From JAGLSB01 sp023135955 (GTDB lineage Bacteria > Bacteroidota > Bacteroidia > Bacteroidales > GCA-2748055), in the NCBI GenBank assembly GCA_030673645.1, contig DAOVIO010000103.1, positions 1 through 14,525 on the forward strand: DNA of 14,525 nt, in the 5' to 3' direction. The notes under the pieces were generated by a model. The model made no database searches. It saw only the letters and a list, made by a program, of their open reading frames with translations, and was not told where the DNA came from. Of the stretch, positions 1 through 6,612 are shown piece after piece. A program made the position numbers and the translations under genes. Positions within the stretch are counted from its first letter, which is position 1. Each line of letters starts with the position of its first letter.

Positions 1-687
1 CTGAAAATGTAGTTCCTGATTTGGCAACCAATCATGTTGTGGAATTATGTTCCCAAGTTTTTTATCAGATAATAATTCAAAGACATCTGTATTCCCGTGA
101 CATTTCAAACAGCTAAGATTACTTTCCAGGATAACTTCTGTAAGATTTTCTGAACTTCGGCTAAGTAATTTATATGAATGTGGATCATGACAATTCCAGC
201 AATGAAATTCTCCGTCTGAAGTTTGATAGTGTGTAGATTTCATGTGATCTACTTCTATTTCTTCAAATTTATATTTAGCAAAATTATCGTCATATCCATG
301 ACAATCAATACAATTTAAATATTCCTCAAATCTAAGACTCAAGGGATGCGGAAATTCAAAATAATCATAAGAATGGCAATCTGTGCAGCTAAAACTCCAA
401 TGTACAGAATTATAAAACTCATTACGATCCAGACGATTTTGTTCACACATTGAGACCTTCTTCTTCAATCCCAATATTGTATCTTCAAGAACATAACTTT
501 TTTCTCCATGACACCTAAAGCATTGCTCATTTTCTTCAGCATACATATTATTCGCCATGCCCTTTGAAGGATTAACTTCATCCGTCATATCCTGAGATAA
601 TCCGGGATTAGCAGAATAAATTAGTAATAGTCCTAGAAATCCTGATATCAAAATGAATAATAAAATATTAATTCTTTTTCTTCTCAT
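1..687 (-). CDS. Multihaem c-type cytochrome (at least 5 haems), C-terminus beyond window
   Basis: This is the N-terminal 229 residues of an exported multihaem cytochrome c; the frame is still open at base 1. An ATG at 687-685 starts a basic N-terminus (MRRKR) and a hydrophobic segment at about residues 7-30, either a Sec signal or an uncleaved anchor. Five CxxCH haem-binding motifs follow: CFRCH 56-60, CTDCH 101-105, CIDCH 126-130, CWNCH 163-167 and CLKCH 193-197. Extra histidines (for example H96, H114, H148, H153, H162, H170) could give bis-His ligation. The text NSVHWSFSCTDCH resembles the NapC/NirT and cytochrome c3-like 'SVH..SCTDCH' pattern. It is the last visible gene of a three-gene operon, three bases after the stop of the barrel gene. 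Role inferred: periplasmic electron carrier or a respiratory reductase subunit. The electron acceptor cannot be told, and more haems may lie outside the window. Confidence 0.9.
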   Translation of the reverse strand, partial: MRRKRINILLFILISGFLGLLLIYSANPGLSQDMTDEVNPSKGMANNMYAEENEQCFRCHGEKSYVLEDTILGLKKKVSMCEQNRLDRNEFYNSVHWSFSCTDCHSYDYFEFPHPLSLRFEEYLNCIDCHGYDDNFAKYKFEEIEVDHMKSTHYQTSDGEFHCWNCHDPHSYKLLSRSSENLTEVILESNLSCLKCHGNTDVFELLSDKKLGNIIPQHDWLPNQELHFQ

Positions 688-690
688 CTT

Positions 691-1533
691 CTAGAATCTT
701 ACCGTAATATTAAAACCTAGCAAATATTCTCCTTTAGAAAAATCATTTGTATTATATAAAAAGTTACGTTGACTGATAATTTGGGAATAGTTTGCTACAA
801 AAACCTGGAAAGCGTGAGTCGGTGATGCAAATTCAATACCTAAGGCTAAATTTGGTTTTATATCATCATTTCCAGGCTGATTAGTTATTAAATAATCATA
901 TTCAGCAATTACTGACATTTCTCCAATAACTTTTGCTCTACCCCCTGCATGGATACCGAAATTGGCATTCTCCCTACCCTCTTCTATAGCATTATAATAA
1001 ATAAATGAAGGAGCTACCTGTAAAGAGTATTTGTAGCTGAATCTCCTGGCTACTATTAGTTGAGTAAAATAGGAGAATCTGTGTGTAAAAGTATAATCTT
1101 CTTCAGGTCCAAAAGCGTCATTTCCTCTTGCATCAATTACAACATTACCAAAATAGCTTACAGATACTGGCATACCACCTGATTTTTCTTGTTGCAGGAG
1201 CAAGTACTTCCATTGGAAATCCTGAAGTTTATAATCTTTTGTCGTTCCTATCCCAAGCATTATTTTCTTAGATAGTCCATAATTAAACCCCATTCTGATA
1301 TTTGAAGGCGCATAAACACCATACAAATCAGTAACACCATTACTCATTTTCCCAAACCGATGGTGAATTTCAAATTCATAGGTACCCTTATATGGAGTTA
1401 CAACAGTTTGATTATCAATTAATATTGAAGTCTCGAATGCTGGATATTCATATTCTTTTTTTACTTCTTCATTTTGCGAAAAAGTTAAAAAGCAAATTAA
1501 TAAACCCGGAATAATTAATAGGATTTTCTTCAT
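691..1533 (-). CDS. Outer-membrane beta-barrel protein, DUF5777-like
   Basis: A 280-residue exported protein. Residues 1-20 are a signal peptide (MKKILLIIPG, hydrophobic core, ending TFSQ). The remainder alternates polar and hydrophobic residues as a beta-barrel does, and the chain ends NITVRF with the terminal Phe usual for BAM-inserted barrels. Stretches such as IDNQTVVTPYKGTYEFEIHH near the start, LYGVYAPSNIRMGFNYGLSK and GTTKDYKLQDFQWKY match my memory of the DUF5777 family of Bacteroidota, which I recall sitting near c-type cytochromes; no search was run. It lies between two cytochrome genes, 20 bases after the lipoprotein gene and 3 before the multihaem gene, so it is almost certainly co-transcribed. 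It could serve as a porin or as the sheath of a haem conduit, but no transport activity can be read from sequence. The family call is firmer than the role. Confidence 0.8.
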   Translation of the reverse strand: MKKILLIIPGLLICFLTFSQNEEVKKEYEYPAFETSILIDNQTVVTPYKGTYEFEIHHRFGKMSNGVTDLYGVYAPSNIRMGFNYGLSKKIMLGIGTTKDYKLQDFQWKYLLLQQEKSGGMPVSVSYFGNVVIDARGNDAFGPEEDYTFTHRFSYFTQLIVARRFSYKYSLQVAPSFIYYNAIEEGRENANFGIHAGGRAKVIGEMSVIAEYDYLITNQPGNDDIKPNLALGIEFASPTHAFQVFVANYSQIISQRNFLYNTNDFSKGEYLLGFNITVRF

Positions 1534-1553
1534 GAGATTATGTTATTGTTAAA

Positions 1554-1931
1554 TTAGTTATTTTTTGCGCCCTGCTGAATCCACATTAGAATTAATTGTT
1601 TATCAGTTTCACTTGCATAAGATCCATGTGATGATTCTAATAATTTAGTATAAATCCCGCTAGATTCAGGGTCCTCAGAAATGTAATTATCAATTATTGA
1701 ATAATAAGCAAACTCGGCTCTAAGATCAGGTGAAATAGTACCTCCGTGACAAGAAATACAATTATTTTCAAAAATAGTTTGGATATCTGTCTCGAAACTG
1801 ACTACCATGTCAGGAGCTATTTCAAAGGGTTTGATGGTGTATTTCTCACAGCTTAGTATGGTTAAATAACTAAATACCAGTATAATTAATATATATCTTT
1901 CCCTAATCCTGAAGAGTCCTCGTTTTCTCAT
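1554..1931 (-). CDS. Monohaem cytochrome c lipoprotein
   Basis: A 125-residue predicted lipoprotein and first gene of the haem operon. The N-terminus is very basic (MRKRGLFRIRER), followed by a hydrophobic stretch and a lipobox-like ILSC with the lipidated Cys at residue 28. One haem motif, CISCH, sits at residues 58-62 in the context IFENNCISCHGG, typical of the small 'c-type cytochrome' domains of Bacteroidota and planctomycetes. The C-terminus LILMWIQQGA is the usual closing helix; Met116 in it is a candidate distal haem ligand. The residues after the lipid Cys (EK) do not by themselves show which membrane leaflet is used. With the barrel and multihaem genes behind it, the likely job is electron relay at the envelope. 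The ATG at 1931 is the natural start. Its upstream region is shared with a divergent Crp/Fnr gene. Confidence 0.85.
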   Translation of the reverse strand: MRKRGLFRIRERYILIILVFSYLTILSCEKYTIKPFEIAPDMVVSFETDIQTIFENNCISCHGGTISPDLRAEFAYYSIIDNYISEDPESSGIYTKLLESSHGSYASETDKQLILMWIQQGAKNN

Positions 1932-1960
1932 TGTTTATCAAAATTATTTATTTATTTAAG

Positions 1961-1976
1961 TGTTACAAAAATAACA
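1961..1976. promoter_or_regulatory. Candidate Crp/Fnr-type operator (TGTTA-N6-TAACA)
   Basis: A perfect 5+5 inverted repeat with a 6-base spacer lies in the 208-base region between the haem operon and the Crp/Fnr gene. The arm length and spacing equal those of the E. coli CRP site (TGTGA-N6-TCACA). It begins 30 bases upstream of the cytochrome lipoprotein ATG and covers a TATTTTTG (minus strand, 1973-1966) that matches the Bacteroidota -7 consensus TAnnTTTG. No TTG is found at the matching -33 distance, so that promoter is only tentative. If both are real, a bound protein would block or remodel the haem-operon promoter. In AT-rich DNA this size of palindrome can arise by chance: roughly 0.2 would be expected at this fixed spacing in 208 bases of uniform composition. 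Confidence 0.4.
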
Positions 1977-2082
1977 GAGTTAAATGATTCTCATCTGTAA
2001 ATATTAGACGAATTATCCTGTATATTCAAAGATGTTATTCGCCAAGTTAAACGACATATCCCGATAAATTAAATGTAAATCA

Positions 2083-2113
2083 TTGTTTAGAACATAAAAT
2101 TCAATTATATTTG
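2083..2113 (+). promoter_or_regulatory. Bacteroidota-type promoter for the Crp/Fnr gene
   Basis: TTG at 2083-2085 and TATATTTG at 2106-2113 are separated by 20 bases. This matches the sigma-ABfr consensus TTG-N19/20-TAnnTTTG fully at the -7 box. Transcription would start about 5-8 bases further on, giving a leader of only about 20 bases before the ATG at 2140. No Shine-Dalgarno sequence is present, which is normal for the phylum. Confidence 0.6.
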
Positions 2114-2139
2114 ATAAAATTTTAAGAAAACTAAATATT

Positions 2140-2835
2140 ATGAGGAATATTAATATTTGTGAGTCATGTGAAGATTGTTGTTCAAAATCAGAATTATTTA
2201 AAATTCTTAGTAAGGCTGAGACAGATATTTTAAACTCGGAACGATATGAGGTTCACTTCAGAGCTGGTGAAAATATAGTAAAGCAAGGTACTATATTAAC
2301 ACATCTCACAAATATTGTAAAAGGATTTGCAAAAGTTTATATTGAAGGTCATGGTAATAAAAACTTATTATTAGACTTAACTGGCCCGAATATATTGTTC
2401 GGTGGTCAGGGATTATTCTCGGATGGGAGAAATCATTACACTATTACTGCACTTGAAGAATCTATAGTATGCTTTATTAATACAGAAAACTTCAAAGCTG
2501 TTTTGCGCTCAAATACAGATTTTGCTGAGAAGTATTTTAGTCATCTGAATCATCGTACAATCTTTGTCTATAATAAATTAATAGGCCTTACACAAAAGCA
2601 AATGCATGGTAGAATGGCTGATGCTTTAATTTATATGTCTGATAAAGTATATAAAAGTCTTGATTTTGAGATCCCAATTGGTCGACAAGATCTTGCTGAT
2701 ATGACCGCTATGTCGAAAGATAGTGCCATAAGAATTTTAAAGGAATTAGAAAAAGATGGATTTGCAAATTTCGATGGAAAGAAAGTTTCTATAAAGAATA
2801 TGGAGGGTTTGTGTAATCTTTCTGAAAACGGATAA
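2140..2835 (+). CDS. Crp/Fnr-family regulator with FNR-like cysteines
   Basis: A 231-residue transcription factor of normal family length. Order of parts: a cysteine cluster at the N-terminus (C7, C10, C13, C14), a cyclic-nucleotide-binding-like beta-roll at about residues 20-115, a long dimer helix at about 125-165, and a winged helix-turn-helix at about 175-220. The roll contains ALEESIVCF; its C111 lines up with Cys122 of E. coli FNR (ALETSMVCE), a known Fe-S ligand. The N-terminal cysteines resemble the other FNR ligands, but the spacing is CX2CX2CC rather than CX2CX5C. The recognition helix MSKDSAIRILKELEKDG keeps R198 (FNR Arg213, CRP Arg185) and has D194 where FNR and CRP have Glu. An oxygen- or redox-sensing [4Fe-4S] regulator is therefore plausible, though cluster binding is unproven. 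It diverges from the haem operon, its likely target, and its stop is one base from that of the convergent DUF502 gene. Confidence 0.88.
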   Translation: MRNINICESCEDCCSKSELFKILSKAETDILNSERYEVHFRAGENIVKQGTILTHLTNIVKGFAKVYIEGHGNKNLLLDLTGPNILFGGQGLFSDGRNHYTITALEESIVCFINTENFKAVLRSNTDFAEKYFSHLNHRTIFVYNKLIGLTQKQMHGRMADALIYMSDKVYKSLDFEIPIGRQDLADMTAMSKDSAIRILKELEKDGFANFDGKKVSIKNMEGLCNLSENG

Positions 2836-2836
2836 C

Positions 2837-3442
2837 TTATTTCTCATTAAGTTTCCTTGGTTTTACTTCTTCAAACAGTTCGGCAGATCCTGCTCCACAA
2901 CTTATTATAGACTTCATACCAACATCAACAGAGGCATTCGTTTTCAAGATTTTATCTCTCTCTACATGATAAATATTTCCGGAAGTCGGATTTGGTCCTG
3001 TGGGCACAAAAACAGTAATCATTTTTCCTTTATTATCTGTTATAAATCCTGTCATTAAAGTACCGGAATTAAAAAGATCAACCAATACTACTTCAGAAAA
3101 GAATGAGCGGTTGCCACCAAAAAATTGCATCACAATATCCCGGGCTGTTTTATATCCAGGAATTTTCATGAGATACTTTCTTTCAATACCATTTTTCAGA
3201 AAATTACCAATTCTGGTCTGTATTACAAATCCAATCGAGAAAAATATTATTATAAGTGCTATTACTATAAGGATATACAATGCAAGTATTACATATCTGG
3301 AATCGGTATTAAACAGATCAACCAGTGGACCTAGAATTTTTTCAATAATATTAATAATCCATCTAAAGAATAAAATTATTAAAGCAAGTGGTAGAACTGC
3401 CGCTAATCCACCAAGCAAAGTAGTATTTATGTATTTTTTCAT
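2837..3442 (-). CDS. DUF502 family inner-membrane protein
   Basis: A 201-residue membrane protein. Two hydrophobic segments are visible: about residues 10-30 (LLGGLAAVLPLALIILFF) and about 48-78. A soluble, mostly beta C-terminal part follows. The signature VPTGPNPTSG near residues 147-156 and the PGYKTARDIVMQFF region mark DUF502 (PF04367), a family widespread in bacteria and known in plants, with no settled biochemical role. Length agrees with the family. It is a single-gene unit; 3443-3624 upstream holds no gene, and I found no convincing promoter there. It converges on the Crp/Fnr gene with only base 2836 between the stops and no hairpin, so the two transcripts probably overlap at their 3' ends. 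Family assignment is strong; function is unknown. Confidence 0.88.
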   Translation of the reverse strand: MKKYINTTLLGGLAAVLPLALIILFFRWIINIIEKILGPLVDLFNTDSRYVILALYILIVIALIIIFFSIGFVIQTRIGNFLKNGIERKYLMKIPGYKTARDIVMQFFGGNRSFFSEVVLVDLFNSGTLMTGFITDNKGKMITVFVPTGPNPTSGNIYHVERDKILKTNASVDVGMKSIISCGAGSAELFEEVKPRKLNEK

Positions 3443-3624
3443 GAACTGATATTATTAATTGAATATTTTTAATTGCTATTAATTTTTACTGCAAATTTCA
3501 GACAATTACTTAATTCTACAAATAATGGCATTAGTTTTATATAATAATTCTTTTAGTATGTCAATAAGACATATAAAAATGACGTAACATTTTTGAAGTT
3601 AAACTAACTGTCTTTTACCCTCAT

Positions 3625-3660
3625 AAAAAAACCTGTATCAGATAGAATCCAATACAGGTT
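3625..3660 (-). terminator. Intrinsic terminator of the 3684-4814 gene
   Basis: Read on the minus strand, AACCTGTAT (3660-3652) and ATACAGGTT (3638-3630) form a perfect 9-bp stem around a 13-base loop. The stem runs straight into a T tract (3631-3625). It starts 23 bases after the stop of the minus-strand gene. This is the only textbook Rho-independent terminator in the window. It does not serve the DUF502 gene, which begins further along the same strand. Confidence 0.88.
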
Positions 3661-3683
3661 CAATTAATATTACATGTTATTTC

Positions 3684-4814
3684 CTATCTGAAACTGATAC
3701 CAATTCCACCAGTGAATACGCTGTAATTTGCCTTTGTATAATCGAAATGGAATGTTATAACACCAAGCTTAATTCTAAATCCGGCATTTAAACGTAAATC
3801 TTTTGAATTTTGAATTTCGATATCGAACGGATCGGTAACAATAGCATCGCTTTCGGGATTAGCTTCGTCATAGTCAACTATGATTTTCCCAAAATTTGGG
3901 TCAGACGGATCAGCTTCCAGTCTGTTAACAGGATAATTTCCTGTAAGAGCCAGACTAGTATTTGAGTTACTATAACCGATTGCCTGATAAAGAGTTATTA
4001 CAGGAAGAGTTTGTGATAATACGATATTAGCTGTCCAAGCCGTAACCCCTAAAGTAATCTTCTGATCCTCAAAGAATATTTCTGGAGCCGATGGCAATTC
4101 AAGCACCTCATAACCTACCGGTTGAAAATTAATATTAGCAAATGTAGTTAGATCTGTATATCCTCCCTGAACACTGGCTTCAAGAACAGGAAGTCTCTTA
4201 AAAAGAGGAATGTGCTGAAGAATACTATGCTTTAATCCTACTCCCCATAATCCAATGCTTCCAACATTTCCAAGATCCAGCTCAGGCAAATACCTTACTG
4301 TTACATCGGTTCCCCATGGTAATCCAAGTCCAAGTTGCGCCATAGGAAGAGGTATAGCATTAACTCCAGATCCTCCAGGCATTTCATAACTGGCAATTTT
4401 TATAGGATCCCCAGGATTTCCCTGGAAATCGGCATAATAAGCAAGCTCAGGTTTATCAGCACTTAGTTTTGCCGCAGCTGTTGGAGCAATGCCTTCACCA
4501 ATAATTGTAGCTTCAAGATCTAAAGTTGCCAAATCAAAGGTTCGGGCAAGATCAGGGGCCCAGGCAGTATTAATGGTAGCAGTTATATCAAATCCACCCA
4601 ATTTATGAGGCTTTGCTGTATTGTACCAGCCAGCATTCAAATTCGCTCCGAAACAATTGGCATATGGAGTTAAATACTGTTCAAACAGAATTTGAGCATC
4701 ATTAATTCCTCCCTTTATAAAATCAACCTGATTTATCTGGGCTGAGGAATTAAACATTATGCTTATAAAAGCAATACCGAAAGTAATATTTTTAAGATTC
4801 TTTAAATTTTTCAT
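3684..4814 (-). CDS. Exported probable outer-membrane protein, DUF6588-like
   Basis: A 376-residue exported protein with a signal peptide (MKNLKNLKN, hydrophobic core, NSSAQ, cleavage near residue 26). After it comes GANLNAGWYNTAKPHKLGGFDITATINTAW, which I associate with the DUF6588 family of Bacteroidota; this rests on memory. The rest is rich in alternating beta strands and glycine-aromatic turns and ends in VFTGGIGISFR, resembling the closing strand of an outer-membrane barrel with an extra Arg after the last Phe. The ATG at 4814 is preferred to an in-frame GTG two codons earlier (4820), since it begins the standard M-K signal. A single-gene unit: a strong terminator lies 23 bases downstream and a 293-base divergent gap to rarA upstream, where I found no good -7 box on this strand. 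Substrate or role unknown. Confidence 0.75.
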   Translation of the reverse strand: MKNLKNLKNITFGIAFISIMFNSSAQINQVDFIKGGINDAQILFEQYLTPYANCFGANLNAGWYNTAKPHKLGGFDITATINTAWAPDLARTFDLATLDLEATIIGEGIAPTAAAKLSADKPELAYYADFQGNPGDPIKIASYEMPGGSGVNAIPLPMAQLGLGLPWGTDVTVRYLPELDLGNVGSIGLWGVGLKHSILQHIPLFKRLPVLEASVQGGYTDLTTFANINFQPVGYEVLELPSAPEIFFEDQKITLGVTAWTANIVLSQTLPVITLYQAIGYSNSNTSLALTGNYPVNRLEADPSDPNFGKIIVDYDEANPESDAIVTDPFDIEIQNSKDLRLNAGFRIKLGVITFHFDYTKANYSVFTGGIGISFR

Positions 4815-5107
4815 AATCACTATGATTTAATTATTTTCTTCAGATTAAATGAGTTGAGTTCCTATTCATAAGTATTCAAAACATTGATAAAATTAACAAA
4901 AAAAATGTGGTACTTAGCTTTAAATGCCAATAATTTCTTTTGCATTAAACGATATTCAATCTATAAAGTTTTAAAATTCTGACTTTTTTATTCACTAATT
5001 AACTTAAATATTCTTATTTGAAAGACAACTCATGATTATCATAAGTTGCATCCTTCACATTATGGTTTCAATAATTTTCTATCTTTATACACTTAATAAT
5101 TATTAAT

Positions 5108-6391
5108 GTGACAAATCAGCCTTTAGCCGACAGAATGCGTCCCATAAGCCTCGACCAGTACTCTGGACAAGAAAAACTTGTGGGGAAAAACGGAGTGATT
5201 CGTAAAATGTTTGAAGCTGGACAGTTGAGTTCATTTATTTTGTGGGGCCCTCCAGGTGTAGGAAAAACAACTCTGGCAAAAATTGTAGCCACTCAACTCG
5301 AAAGACCCTTTTATATACTTAGCGCAATTAATTCAGGCGTAAAAGATGTTCGTGACAGCATTGAAAAAGCGAAAAAACAGAAATTCTTTAATAGCCCTGC
5401 TCCAGTAATGTTTATCGATGAAATTCATAGATTTAGCAAATCGCAACAGGATTCTCTTTTGGGTGCAGTTGAGCAAGGAGTAATTACCCTAATTGGAGCA
5501 ACAACTGAAAATCCTTCTTTTGAAGTTATTTCTCCTCTTCTTTCCCGTTGCCAGGTTTATGTGCTTGAAACTCTGGATAAGGAAGAACTGGTTCATCTTG
5601 TTAAAAAGGCAATTAATGAAGATTATGTACTAAAAAAGCTTGATGTAAAAGTTGAAGAATATGAAGCCTTGCTTCAGTTTAGTGGTGGTGATGCACGTAA
5701 ATTATATAATGCATTGGAAATTGTTGTAAACACATCAATTGCTGAAGGAATAAAGAAAATTAACATTAATAACGAATTGGTTAAATCCATCCTTCAGCAA
5801 AATATGGCTCTTTATGATAAAAATGGAGAGATGCATTATGATATTATTTCAGCCTTTATAAAATCGATTAGAGGTAGTGATCCTGATGCAGCTGTTTATT
5901 GGCTGGCTCGTATGATTGAAGGTGGAGAAGATGTAAAATTTATTGCTCGCCGCTTGGTTATACTTGCTGCTGAAGATATTGGACTTGCAAATCCCAATGC
6001 AATTCTTATTGCAAATGCATGTTTTGATGCAGTTAAAAATATCGGATGGCCTGAATCAAGAATAATATTATCAGAAGCTACTATCTTTCTGGCTACATCT
6101 CCAAAGTCAAATTCTGCTTATGAAGCAATAAAAAGAGCTCAGGAAATTGTGAAAGAAACCGGAAATTTATCCGTTCCCCTTCACCTTAGAAATAGTCCAA
6201 CCAAGCTTATGAAGGATCTGAATTACGGTAAAGACTATAAATATGCTCACAGTTATGAAAATAATTTTGTTGAAGATAATTTCTTTCCAGAAGATTTAAA
6301 AGAAAAGAATATTTATACTCCGGGAAATAATCAGAGGGAAAAAGACAGCAAAGAGAAAATGAATAAACTTTGGAAAAGAAGAAGTACTTAA
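5108..6391 (+). CDS. rarA: Replication-associated recombination protein RarA (MgsA), AAA+ ATPase
   Basis: A 427-residue clamp-loader-like AAA+ ATPase that acts at stalled replication forks; E. coli RarA is about 447 residues. Visible motifs: Walker A GPPGVGKT (47-54), Walker B FIDEIHRF (102-109), sensor 1 GATTENPSFE (130-139), arginine finger R147 in LLSRC, and sensor 2 GGDARKLY (193-200). The tetramerisation part contains SIRGSDPDAAVYWLARMIEGG and the family-specific HLRNSPTKLMKDLNYG. The start codon is GTG at 5108: it keeps the conserved PLADRMRP that a start at residue 10 would cut. A weak -7-like TATCTTTA lies at 5080-5087 without a -33 partner. The last codons (KRRST, stop) lie inside the first copy of a direct repeat that continues downstream, so the C-terminal tail has been overwritten or extended by repeat sequence. 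Confidence 0.97.
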   Translation: MTNQPLADRMRPISLDQYSGQEKLVGKNGVIRKMFEAGQLSSFILWGPPGVGKTTLAKIVATQLERPFYILSAINSGVKDVRDSIEKAKKQKFFNSPAPVMFIDEIHRFSKSQQDSLLGAVEQGVITLIGATTENPSFEVISPLLSRCQVYVLETLDKEELVHLVKKAINEDYVLKKLDVKVEEYEALLQFSGGDARKLYNALEIVVNTSIAEGIKKININNELVKSILQQNMALYDKNGEMHYDIISAFIKSIRGSDPDAAVYWLARMIEGGEDVKFIARRLVILAAEDIGLANPNAILIANACFDAVKNIGWPESRIILSEATIFLATSPKSNSAYEAIKRAQEIVKETGNLSVPLHLRNSPTKLMKDLNYGKDYKYAHSYENNFVEDNFFPEDLKEKNIYTPGNNQREKDSKEKMNKLWKRRST

Positions 6392-6436
6392 AGTGCACTT
6401 AAGTTTAAAGTGCCTAAAGTTAATTAGGACATCACA
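6379..6436 (+). repeat. Direct repeat, copy 1 (overlaps the rarA 3' end)
   Basis: This 58-base segment recurs at 6470-6526 with 51 matching positions, six mismatches and one gap. The first 17 bases, AAGAAGTACTTAAAGTG, are identical in both copies, and both end in ATCACA. It contains the rarA stop codon (6389-6391). Read on the minus strand it holds ACTTTAGGC (6420-6412), ACTTTAAAC (6411-6403) and ACTTTAAGT (6394-6386), units of the same 9-bp family as the array before kdsA. It faces a short right arm at 6443-6462 (15 of 20 positions complementary to 6403-6422), giving a hairpin with a 20-base loop. A run of nine A follows at 6463-6471. Confidence 0.85.
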
Positions 6437-6469
6437 GATTAATAACTTTAAGTATTTTAGGCAAAAAAA

Positions 6470-6526
6470 AAGAAGTACTTAAAGTGAGCTAAAGTTTGAA
6501 GTGCCTAAAGTTATTAGGTAATCACA
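6470..6526 (+). repeat. Direct repeat, copy 2
   Basis: Second copy of the segment at 6379-6436, starting 91 bases later. It keeps the inverted 9-bp units at 6503-6511 (minus ACTTTAGGC), 6494-6502 (one change) and 6477-6485 (minus ACTTTAAGT). Two perfect inverted matches join it to the array before kdsA: 6499-6511 with 6586-6598 (13 bases) and 6475-6485 with 6577-6587 (11 bases). These two pairings cannot form together, so several alternative hairpins are possible. Confidence 0.82.
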
Positions 6527-6558
6527 ATCTCATAAAATTGGCATTTTCTATACTACTA

Positions 6559-6612
6559 ACTTTAAATACTTTAAATACTTTAAGTACTTTAGGCACTTTA
6601 AATACTATAAGA
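6559..6612 (+). repeat. 9-bp tandem array abutting the kdsA start codon
   Basis: Six consecutive 9-base units without gaps: ACTTTAAAT (6559), ACTTTAAAT (6568), ACTTTAAGT (6577), ACTTTAGGC (6586), ACTTTAAAT (6595) and a degenerate ACTATAAGA (6604-6612). The kdsA ATG is the next base, 6613. Consensus is ACTTTARRN. As 9 is a multiple of 3, the array stays open in the kdsA frame and would read as T-L-N/S/G triplets, which falsely lengthens the gene upstream. Between copy 2 of the direct repeat and this array (6527-6558) I see nothing recognisable. Confidence 0.9.

Noticed and set aside
1984..1997. FNR-box-like ATGAT-TCTC-ATCTG near the haem operon promoter
   Set aside because: Only 7 of 10 positions match TTGAT-N4-ATCAA, which is expected often in AT-rich DNA; the perfect palindrome at 1961-1976 is the better candidate.
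3000..3449. Plus-strand open frames of 149 and 69 codons
   Set aside because: They are antisense to the DUF502 gene, show no family features and lack a promoter; the DUF502 reading explains the region.
4815..4820. GTG start two codons before the chosen ATG of the DUF6588-like gene
   Set aside because: The ATG at 4814 yields the usual M-K signal peptide start; the GTG adds only two residues and has no supporting signal.
6403..6471. Hairpin followed by nine A as a rarA terminator
   Set aside because: The homopolymer is A, not T, on the transcribed plus strand, so it is not an intrinsic terminator for rarA; it is treated as part of the repeat region.
6496..6612. In-frame upstream extension of kdsA adding 39 residues
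   Set aside because: The added peptide is a translation of the 9-bp array (repeated T-L-N/S/G), has no counterpart in KdsA homologues, and the frame stays open only because 9 is a multiple of 3.
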